Origin: Empedobacter falsenii | GTDB lineage: Bacteria; Bacteroidota; Bacteroidia; Flavobacteriales; Weeksellaceae | Assembly (NCBI RefSeq): GCF_013488205.1 | Contig: NZ_CP040908.1 | Location: 62,001-126,000, forward strand | DNA: 64,000 nucleotides | Direction: 5' to 3' | Shown: positions 57,332-64,000 of the stretch, piece after piece | Layout: the number at the start of each line of letters is the position of its first letter | Position numbering within the stretch: the stretch's first letter is position 1 | The notes under the pieces: generated by a model | What the model saw: the letters and a program-made list of their open reading frames with translations, nothing else | What the model was told of the DNA's origin: nothing | Databases searched by the model: none | Made by a program: the position numbers and the translations under genes

Positions 57332-59197
57332 ATGAGTTTAATCACGACACAAGATATCTATTCAGCTTCGGGTCTTTCTAAAATTGGTGTTTTAGGAAAG
57401 CCTGTAGCTTGGGCATTGAAAAAAGTTTTCAGTATAGATCAGTTAAACGATTTGTACAATCGTGGAAAGCATTTGAAATGCGAACCTTTTTTGGATTATT
57501 TGATTGATGATTTGGGAATGGATTACGAAATCCATGAAGAAGATTTGAAACGTATTCCAAAAGAAGGACCTTTTATTATTATTTCTAATCATCCGCTTGG
57601 AGCTTTGGACGGAATTATTTTGATGCATTTTATGTCAAAAATTCGTCCTGATTTCAAGGTGATGGGTAATTTTTTATTGCAAAAAATTAAACCATTAGAA
57701 CCGATGATTATTCCAGTTAATCCTTTCGAAACACGTAAAGATGCATACAGTAGCCTTTCAGGAATGCGCGATGCGTTAAAGTTGTTGAGAGCTGGAGGTT
57801 GTTTAGGGATTTTTCCTGCGGGAGAAGTTTCTTATCGTGATGAAGATAGTAAAATTATCGACAGAGAATGGCAAGAATCAGCGATGAAGTTGATCAAAAA
57901 AGCAAAAGTTCCTGTTGTTCCAATGTTTTTTAGAGCGCGAAATAGTAATATTTTTTACCGTGTAGCGAAGATTCATCCAGATTTTCAAACGGCAATGTTG
58001 CCAGCTGAAATGATGAAGAAAAGAACACGTCCAATTCAAATTCGTATTGGAAAACCAATTTTACAAAAACAACAAGACGAGCATGTGTCTATAGAAGATT
58101 ATTCTGAGTTTTTGAGAAAGAAAACGTACATGCTTTCGTCATATTACAAACAAAAAAGAAGTTTAACTCAAGTATTGAAAAACCCTTCGAATATTGAGTT
58201 GAAAATTCCGAATTTACCAAGCTTATCTTCTTCTAACAAAAAGGTTAAGCCGATTATTTCGGAAACTGCTTTAGACTTATTAATTCAAGATATTGAAACT
58301 TTACGAAAAGATGAACAAGCATTATTATTTACTAATAATAATTACGAATGTTTCTTTTCAACAGCTCAACAAATTCCAAATATATTAAGAGAAATTGGTC
58401 GTTTGCGAGAGATAACTTTCCGTGCGATTGGTGAAGGTACAAATGATGAAATTGACCTTGATCGCTTCGATAATCATTATCACCATTTATTTTTGTGGGA
58501 TAAGGATACGAATAAAATTGTTGGAGCATATCGTATGGCAATTGGTTCTGAGGTATACGAAAAATATGGAATTAATGGATTTTATGTTCATGAATTATTC
58601 AATTTTGATCCAGAAATTCATCCTTTCTTCAAGAAATGTATTGAAATGGGACGTGCATTCGTTTCAGCTGAGTATCAACAAAAGCCGATGCCATTGTTCT
58701 TATTATGGAGAGGAATTGTGCATGTAACGTTGAGAAATCCAAATCAGAAATTTATTATTGGAGGAGTAAGTATTAGTAATCAGTTTTCTGATTTCTCAAA
58801 ATCTTTGATGATCGAATTTATGAAATCTCATTATTATGATTCTACTGTAGCGCAGTATGTGAGAGCAAAAAATGAGTTTAAAGTTAAGCTGAAAGAGGAA
58901 GATAAAGAATTTATTTTTGATGAATCTGAAGCTGATTTGAATAAGTTTGATAAATTAATCGATGAGCTTGAACCAAATATGTTGCGTTTGCCAGTTTTGA
59001 TTAAAAAATACATCAAACAAAATGCAAAAGTGATTGCTTTTAATGTGGATCCAAAGTTTAATGATGCGATTGATGGTTTAATGTATATTCGAGTTTCGGA
59101 TATTCCAGAATCTACTGTTCGTCCTGTTTTAGAGGATATTCAAGCAGAACTTGATAAAAAAATACAATCAGGAAAATTTGACGGAACAATTATTTAG
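57332..59197 (+). CDS. OlsF-like bifunctional acyltransferase (PlsC-like plus GNAT/OlsB-like)
   Basis: 621 residues. The first half (about 20-290) is a PlsC/glycerolipid acyltransferase with NHPLGALDG (catalytic His/Asp) and GIFPAGEVSY. The second half (about 310-600) resembles the OlsB/hemolysin N-acyltransferase group with REITFRAIGEGTNDEIDLDRFDNHYHHLFLWD and GRAFVSAEYQ. Fusions of this order make ornithine or glycine lipids in F. johnsoniae and Serratia (OlsF). Role in aminolipid synthesis is inferred. Co-transcribed with lysC. Confidence 0.87.
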   Translation: MSLITTQDIYSASGLSKIGVLGKPVAWALKKVFSIDQLNDLYNRGKHLKCEPFLDYLIDDLGMDYEIHEEDLKRIPKEGPFIIISNHPLGALDGIILMHFMSKIRPDFKVMGNFLLQKIKPLEPMIIPVNPFETRKDAYSSLSGMRDALKLLRAGGCLGIFPAGEVSYRDEDSKIIDREWQESAMKLIKKAKVPVVPMFFRARNSNIFYRVAKIHPDFQTAMLPAEMMKKRTRPIQIRIGKPILQKQQDEHVSIEDYSEFLRKKTYMLSSYYKQKRSLTQVLKNPSNIELKIPNLPSLSSSNKKVKPIISETALDLLIQDIETLRKDEQALLFTNNNYECFFSTAQQIPNILREIGRLREITFRAIGEGTNDEIDLDRFDNHYHHLFLWDKDTNKIVGAYRMAIGSEVYEKYGINGFYVHELFNFDPEIHPFFKKCIEMGRAFVSAEYQQKPMPLFLLWRGIVHVTLRNPNQKFIIGGVSISNQFSDFSKSLMIEFMKSHYYDSTVAQYVRAKNEFKVKLKEEDKEFIFDESEADLNKFDKLIDELEPNMLRLPVLIKKYIKQNAKVIAFNVDPKFNDAIDGLMYIRVSDIPESTVRPVLEDIQAELDKKIQSGKFDGTII

Positions 59198-59223
59198 TTT
59201 TTATCAAATTATAAAACATAAAA

Positions 59224-59252
59224 AAATGCGCTCAACCTAGTTGAGCGCATTT
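59224..59252. terminator. Bidirectional terminator
   Basis: Stem AAATGCGCTCAA / TTGAGCGCATTT, 5-nt loop, between converging genes. Confidence 0.88.
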
Positions 59253-59272
59253 ATATTTTAGCTTCGCTTTAA

Positions 59273-59491
59273 TTATTGAGCAACTGCTGTAGAATCTGCT
59301 GCTGGAGCTGCTACTGCTGCTGAATCAGCTACTGGAGCTGCTGCAGAGTCAACTACTGCTGAATCAACTACTGCTGTAGCTGAATCTGTAGCTGGAGCTT
59401 CTTCTACTGGTGCTTCTTCAGTTTTCTCTCCACAAGATACTGCTCCTAATGATAAAGCTGCTACTGCAACTACTGCGAAAAATTTTTTCAT
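59273..59491 (-). CDS. Small Ala/Asp/Ser-rich lipoprotein, paralogue of the one at 12222
   Basis: 72 residues. The first 22 residues (to SCGEK, Cys20) are identical to the gene at 12222. The rest carries VDSA/ADSA motifs but with prolines and uneven spacing, so no regular heptads, and it ends in Gln not Lys. The gene is preceded by a TAACTTTG box (59536-59543). Function unknown; probably an abundant surface or periplasmic lipoprotein. Confidence 0.8.
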   Translation of the reverse strand: MKKFFAVVAVAALSLGAVSCGEKTEEAPVEEAPATDSATAVVDSAVVDSAAAPVADSAAVAAPAADSTAVAQ

Positions 59492-59535
59492 CTTTTTAAA
59501 ATTTTAATCGATTAAACGTTTGTTATTTGATGAGT

Positions 59536-59543
59536 CAAAGTTA
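59536..59543 (-). promoter_or_regulatory. -7 promoter element of the second small lipoprotein
   Basis: TAACTTTG on the minus strand, 44 bp before the ATG, like the 47-bp leader of its paralogue. Confidence 0.5.
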
Positions 59544-59669
59544 GAATGATTTTGACCTGATATAATAAAAAATCATTGTAATTATTTTGTAAAACACTTT
59601 TTATTTTACAAAATATAGAATTACAATTATTTAAACGTTGAAATTTTCCGAAATTATAAAATTTATAAA

Positions 59670-59702
59670 ACAAAAAAATCCTCAAATTCTATAATTCGAG
59701 GA
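59670..59702 (-). terminator. Terminator after argH
   Basis: Stem TCCTCAAATT / AATTCGAGGA (one mismatch), followed on the minus strand by a T run. Confidence 0.75.
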
Positions 59703-59727
59703 TGATTTTTTGATGTATTTTAAATGA

Positions 59728-61029
59728 TTATTTTAAAACTTGTGCTTCTAATTTGAATTTTTCGATTTTATTTGAAATTAAATCCAACCTCAAATTATGA
59801 ATACTTCCGATATGCGAAGTCTGAAATTCTTTGTGTGGTACATATGTTCCATTTTCTACAGATAAACCAACTTCTCTGTAAGCATCACGGAAAGGTGTTC
59901 CATTTTTGATCGCTTCATTAATATTTTCAACTGTATAAATCGGATCATATTTTTCCTGATTCATATAGTTATCTTTAATCTGAAGTTGAGGAATTGCAAA
60001 TGTTAAGATGTCAATAATATTATCAAACTGCATCATTGGTTCGAATAATATTTCTTTCAAAATTTGATAATCGCGGTGATATCCACTTGGAAGATTATTA
60101 ATCGTCATCATAATATCATTTGGCAATGCCTGAATTCTATTGCAATGCGCACGAGTTAACTCAAAAACATCTGGATTTTTCTTGTGCGGCATAATCGACG
60201 AACCTGTTGTCATTTCGTTTGGCAACTTCACAAAAGCTAAATCTTGTGAATTATATAGAACCAAATCATACGACATTTTAGACAATGTTCCACAAATCAT
60301 TGCCAAAGCTGTTGCAACAGATTTTTCTGTTTTTCCACGAAGCATTTGCGCACCAACAGAAGAAACTAAGATTTCTGAAAAACCTAATTCTTGCGTTGTT
60401 TGTAAACGGTCAATTGGGAAACTTGTTCCGAAACCTGCACCTGAGCCCAAAGGATTTTGATCAGAAATTTTATATGCAGCCTCAAAAAAGTATAAATCTG
60501 TCAACAAACTTTCTGCATAAGCAGAAAACCACATTCCAAAACTACTTGGCATTGCCGCCTGAAAATGCGTATATCCAGGTAATTGATGATTCTTGAATTC
60601 GTCTGCTTTTTGTAGGAAAATCTCAATTAAGTTGACAATTTTCTCTGTTGTATGTTTTAAGTACTCTTTCTCAAAAAGTTGAATTGCAACCAAAACTTGA
60701 TCATTTCGAGAACGCGCAACGTGAATTTTTTTCCCGGCATCGCCAGTTTTCTCAATTAAAAAAGCCTCAATTTTTGAATGTATATCTTCGTAATTTTCGT
60801 CGACTTCGAAATTATTTTCCGCAATCAGAACCAAAACTTCATCCAAAGCAATTTGCAAATCATCATTTTCTTCATTGGTAATCAAACCTGTTTTTGCTAG
60901 CATATTTGCCTGAGCTTTCGACGCTAAAGCATCGTATTTTGCAAGATGAGCATCCAATTCTCTGTCTTTTCCAACAGTAAATTTTTCGATTTTATCATTA
61001 ATGGTAAAACCTTTGTCCCAAAGTTTCAT
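59728..61029 (-). CDS. argH: Argininosuccinate lyase
   Basis: 433 residues of the fumarase/aspartase superfamily with HVARSRNDQV, the signature GSSIMPHKKNPDVFE and GYTHFQAAMP. Releases arginine and fumarate from argininosuccinate. No other arg gene is adjacent in this window. Own promoter box at 61054. Confidence 0.96.
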   Translation of the reverse strand: MKLWDKGFTINDKIEKFTVGKDRELDAHLAKYDALASKAQANMLAKTGLITNEENDDLQIALDEVLVLIAENNFEVDENYEDIHSKIEAFLIEKTGDAGKKIHVARSRNDQVLVAIQLFEKEYLKHTTEKIVNLIEIFLQKADEFKNHQLPGYTHFQAAMPSSFGMWFSAYAESLLTDLYFFEAAYKISDQNPLGSGAGFGTSFPIDRLQTTQELGFSEILVSSVGAQMLRGKTEKSVATALAMICGTLSKMSYDLVLYNSQDLAFVKLPNEMTTGSSIMPHKKNPDVFELTRAHCNRIQALPNDIMMTINNLPSGYHRDYQILKEILFEPMMQFDNIIDILTFAIPQLQIKDNYMNQEKYDPIYTVENINEAIKNGTPFRDAYREVGLSVENGTYVPHKEFQTSHIGSIHNLRLDLISNKIEKFKLEAQVLK

Positions 61030-61053
61030 ATCTATAATAATGAATTAAGGGCG

Positions 61054-61061
61054 CAAAGTTA
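61054..61061 (-). promoter_or_regulatory. -7 promoter element for argH
   Basis: TAACTTTG on the minus strand, 24 bp before the start codon. Confidence 0.5.
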
Positions 61062-61411
61062 GTAAAAAGTTGTATAATATCTCATTAAAGTTGTATAATT
61101 ATTAATAATCATAAATATTTATTCATATTGAATATTTTTGATTGTTTTTTGAGAATGTTTAGACGATTGATAGCATTTCGAAAGATTGATTATTGAATGT
61201 TTATTAATATTTCGAAATAATTCAATTTCGTAAAAAAATGACCCAAAAATTATGGAGTTGATATTTTAAGAACCTTTTAATTTTTAACTTCTATTTATTT
61301 ACGTTTAAAACATTGTTAAAGTGAAATTTAGACCTTTTTTATAATAATTCTAAATTATTGAAATATAACTAAAATATATCATTCTTTGATGAAAAATCTT
61401 TACTATAAACG
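61062..61411. other. AT-rich spacer between argH and acnB promoters
   Basis: About 350 bp with no coding frame, known RNA or strong hairpin that I can support. It is rich in A/T runs typical of divergent promoter regions. Confidence 0.4.
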
Positions 61412-61419
61412 TAATTTTG
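61412..61419 (+). promoter_or_regulatory. -7 promoter element, likely acnB promoter
   Basis: TAATTTTG, perfect TAnnTTTG, with TTTG at 61385-61388 about 23 nt upstream. It predicts a leader of about 320 nt before acnB. Confidence 0.45.
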
Positions 61420-61424
61420 TGTAC

Positions 61425-61747
61425 CAATTTATAGCTAAACGCGTATTTGTTTAGATGATTGTTAATGTAAGTTTTAGAATAAAACTCAGACTCAAATGCT
61501 TATGTATGTTGAGTTTGTGTGAGTTAAATTATTAAAAATTACCCTCCGAAAAAATTACATACTTAGTTTGTATTCTGATAACAGTGGTTGCCTATGCCAA
61601 AAATGATTTTTGTTGAAAATAATTTTTGCATAAGATGTGACGATACAGCGAAGTGTTATTATATAATTCATTTTGATTGGATGAAATCAGGTGTAAGTAG
61701 CTTGGTTTTAAACAATCTTTAATATTAAAAAGAAAAGATAGATAATT
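61425..61747 (+). ncRNA. Structured acnB leader or small RNA (candidate)
   Basis: Two inverted repeats stand out. 61483-61525 pairs AACTCA / TGAGTT outside ACTCAA / TTGAGT. 61593-61632 folds into a long hairpin: TATGC / GCATA, one bulged C, AAAAAT / ATTTTT, a G-A mismatch, ATTTT / AAAAT and a 5-nt loop. It could be a cis-acting leader of acnB or a separate small RNA; I cannot match it to a known family. Confidence 0.4.
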
Positions 61748-64000
61748 ATGAGTCTTTACCAAGAGTATCTTAACGAGATTGAAGAAAGAAAAGGTCAAGG
61801 TTTACATCCAAAACCAATTGATGGTGCAGAATTACTAAGTGAAATCATTAATCAAATTAAAGATGTTAACAACGAATACCGCGAGGATTCTGTTAAATTC
61901 TTTATCTATAACACATTGCCAGGAACAACTTCTGCTGCAGGTGTAAAAGCAAAATTTTTAAAAGAGATTATTTTAGGAGAAGCTACAGTTGCTGAAATTA
62001 CACCAGCTTATGCTTTCGAATTGTTATCTCACATGAAAGGAGGACCATCTATCGAGGTTCTTTTAGACTTAGCTTTAGGAAACGACGAAGCAATTGCAAA
62101 ACAAGCTGCTGAAGTTCTTAAAACACAAGTTTTCTTATACGATGCAGATACAGCGCGTTTAGCTGATGCTTTTAAAGCAGGAAATGCAATCGCAAAAGAT
62201 ATTTTAGAAAGTTATGCAAAAGCAGAGTTCTTTACTGAATTACCAGCAGTTGCAGAAGAAATTAAAGTAGTTACTTACATTGCTGCTGAAGGTGATATTT
62301 CTACGGATTTATTATCTCCAGGTAACCAAGCGCACTCTCGTTCTGATAGAGAATTGCACGGCCAATGTATGATTACGCCAGCTGCTCAAGCGGAAATTAA
62401 AGCATTACAAGCGCAACATCCTGATGCTTCTGTGATGTTAATTGCTGAAAAAGGTACAATGGGAGTTGGTTCTTCTCGTATGTCAGGTGTTAACAACGTG
62501 GCTTTATGGACAGGAAAACAAGCATCGCCTTACGTTCCTTTCGTAAATATTGCGCCAATTGTTGCAGGTACAAACGGAATTTCTCCAATTTTCTTAACAA
62601 CTGTTGATGTAACAGGAGGTATCGGAATCGATTTGAAAAACTGGAAAAAACAAGTTGATGCAAACGGTGATGTAGTTCGTAACGAAGCGGGCGATCCTGT
62701 TTTAGAAGAAGTTTATTCAGTTGCTACAGGTACTGTTTTAACAATCAATACAAAAACTCAAAAATTATACAATGGAGACCAAGAGTTAATTGATATTTCA
62801 AGATCATTGACTCCTCAAAAAATGGAATTTATCAAAGCGGGTGGTTCTTACGCAATCGTTTTTGGTAAAAAAATCCAAACATTTGCTGCTCAAACTTTAG
62901 GTATCGAAGCTCCAGCAGTTTTCGCTCCTTCAAAAGAGATTTCAAATGATGGTCAAGGTTTAACTGCAGTTGAAAAAATCTTCAATAATAATGCAGTAGG
63001 ATCTACTCCAGGAAAAGTTTTACATGCTGGTTCTGACGTTCGTGTTAAAGTAAACATTGTTGGTTCTCAAGATACAACTGGTTTGATGACATCGCAAGAG
63101 TTAGAAGCAATGGCTGCTACAGTGATCGCTCCAACAGTAGATGGTGCTTATCAATCAGGATGTCACACAGCTTCAGTTTGGGATAAAAAAGCACAAGCTA
63201 ATATTCCTAAATTGATGAAATTTATGAATGATTTCGGTGTAATTACAGCGCGTGACCCTAAAGGTGAGTATCATGCAATGACTGACGTTATCCACAAAGT
63301 ATTGAATGATATTACAATCGACGAATGGGCGATTATCATTGGTGGTGACTCGCACACACGTATGTCTAAAGGTGTTGCTTTCGGTGCCGATTCAGGAACT
63401 GTAGCATTAGCTTTAGCAACTGGTGAAGCTTCTATGCCAATTCCAGAATCTGTAAAAGTAACATTCAAAGGAGAGATGAAACAACACATGGATTTCCGTG
63501 ATGTGGTTCACGCTACTCAAGCTCAAATGTTGAAACAATTTGACGGTGAGAATGTATTCCAAGGTCGTATCATCGAGGTACACATCGGTACATTATTAGC
63601 GGATCAAGCGTTTACATTTACAGACTGGACTGCAGAAATGAAAGCGAAAGCATCTATCTGTATTTCTCAAGATGATACATTAATCCAATCGTTAGAAATT
63701 GCGAAATCTCGTATCCAAATCATGATCGAGAAAGGAATGGACAACAAAAACCAAGTGTTACAAGGATTAATCGACAAAGCAAACAAACGTATCGAAGAAA
63801 TTAAATCGGGTGCTAAACCTGCTTTAACTCCAGATGCAAATGCTAAATATTACGCTGAAGTAGTAATCGACTTAGATATTATCGAAGAGCCAATGATTGC
63901 CGATCCAGACGTAAACAATGCTGATGTTTCTAAACGTTATACACACGATACAATCCGCGATTTAACTTACTATGGTGGAGATAAACACGTAGATTTAGGT
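61748..64000 (+). CDS. acnB: Aconitate hydratase B (bifunctional aconitase/2-methylisocitrate dehydratase), 3' end beyond window
   Basis: 751 codons present; the gene continues past the window. It starts SLYQEYLNEIEERKGQGLHP with the AcnB-specific HEAT-like N-terminal domain (about 1-160), then the swivel domain and the catalytic start (GGDSHTRMSKGVAFGADSGT). The remaining iron-sulfur Cys ligands lie beyond the end. Converts citrate to isocitrate in the TCA cycle. A long structured leader precedes it. Confidence 0.96.
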   Translation, partial: MSLYQEYLNEIEERKGQGLHPKPIDGAELLSEIINQIKDVNNEYREDSVKFFIYNTLPGTTSAAGVKAKFLKEIILGEATVAEITPAYAFELLSHMKGGPSIEVLLDLALGNDEAIAKQAAEVLKTQVFLYDADTARLADAFKAGNAIAKDILESYAKAEFFTELPAVAEEIKVVTYIAAEGDISTDLLSPGNQAHSRSDRELHGQCMITPAAQAEIKALQAQHPDASVMLIAEKGTMGVGSSRMSGVNNVALWTGKQASPYVPFVNIAPIVAGTNGISPIFLTTVDVTGGIGIDLKNWKKQVDANGDVVRNEAGDPVLEEVYSVATGTVLTINTKTQKLYNGDQELIDISRSLTPQKMEFIKAGGSYAIVFGKKIQTFAAQTLGIEAPAVFAPSKEISNDGQGLTAVEKIFNNNAVGSTPGKVLHAGSDVRVKVNIVGSQDTTGLMTSQELEAMAATVIAPTVDGAYQSGCHTASVWDKKAQANIPKLMKFMNDFGVITARDPKGEYHAMTDVIHKVLNDITIDEWAIIIGGDSHTRMSKGVAFGADSGTVALALATGEASMPIPESVKVTFKGEMKQHMDFRDVVHATQAQMLKQFDGENVFQGRIIEVHIGTLLADQAFTFTDWTAEMKAKASICISQDDTLIQSLEIAKSRIQIMIEKGMDNKNQVLQGLIDKANKRIEEIKSGAKPALTPDANAKYYAEVVIDLDIIEEPMIADPDVNNADVSKRYTHDTIRDLTYYGGDKHVDLG

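Noticed and set aside
61582-61632. CAGTGG followed by a hairpin with a bulged C before acnB, recalling an iron-responsive element.
   Set aside because: CAGTGG is not in the hairpin loop (the loop is TGTTG) and its flanks do not pair, so the animal IRE structure is absent.
1-64000. Search by eye for CRISPR arrays, insertion sequences, toxin-antitoxin pairs, phage or secretion islands.
   Set aside because: No spaced direct repeats, transposase or integrase frames, or recognisable toxin or defence proteins were found in the window.

Overview
This is an AT-rich, densely coded stretch of a Bacteroidota chromosome. Family content and gene order point to class Flavobacteriia, and protein style suggests the Weeksellaceae (Empedobacter/Chryseobacterium-like). 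That genus-level placement is inference, not something I could test. The supporting signs are TAnnTTTG-type -7 promoter elements in place of sigma70 boxes, weak or absent Shine-Dalgarno sequences, a PorG-UppS-BamA-OmpH-OmpH cluster as in Porphyromonas gingivalis, GldD, mevalonate-pathway genes, and OMP_b-brl and FadL-type outer-membrane proteins. I see no prophage, insertion sequence, CRISPR array, integrase or obvious defence island. The window reads as core genome.

Layout. 0-2.5 kb: a cut-off pseudouridine synthase, a UbiA prenyltransferase and a GHMP (mevalonate-type) kinase. 2.7-10.6 kb: a CBS protein and NAD kinase, then an envelope-biogenesis cluster (PorG-like, UppS, BamA, two OmpH/Skp chaperones) and an RmlD-type reductase. 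10.6-18.2 kb: SerS, a heptad-repeat mini-lipoprotein, the DNA polymerase III delta' subunit, and an apparent N-glycan catabolic group (CutC, glycosylasparaginase, GH92 mannosidase). 18.2-26.5 kb: a Fur-family regulator with a Zn/Cd-type P-ATPase, a tyrosine phosphatase, a siderophore-interacting reductase and a large outer-membrane barrel. 26.6-42.2 kb: methylmalonyl-CoA mutase, Era, a stress protein, DUF445, ecotin, RNase G, a bS22/mS38-like mini-protein, HU, MutY, SSB, GldD, RseP, three identical tRNA-Asn genes and MeaB. 42.3-64 kb: a membrane-tethered AraC-type protein, the FeoA-FeoB-Cys-rich iron(II) operon, L21/L27, ThiL, a thioesterase, two more UspA proteins, a BaiN-like flavoprotein, a FadL-SGNH hydrolase pair, fructose-bisphosphatase, aspartate kinase, an OlsF-like fused acyltransferase, a second mini-lipoprotein, ArgH, and AcnB running off the end.

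Together these genes serve envelope construction and protein export, metal (iron, zinc) homeostasis, nutrient capture (host glycans, lipids, siderophores) and housekeeping. No clear-cut new multi-gene system is visible. The items most worth following are: the 83-residue lipoprotein with 7-residue repeats and a C-terminal lysine (a possible Braun-lipoprotein analogue); four genes whose -7 box lies exactly 4 nt before the start codon (predicted leaderless mRNAs); a roughly 320-nt structured leader before acnB; a LacI-like palindrome in front of fbp; a perfect inverted repeat upstream of the mutase gene; and a 111-bp perfect inverted duplication of tRNA-Asn plus its terminator flanking 6.8 kb.
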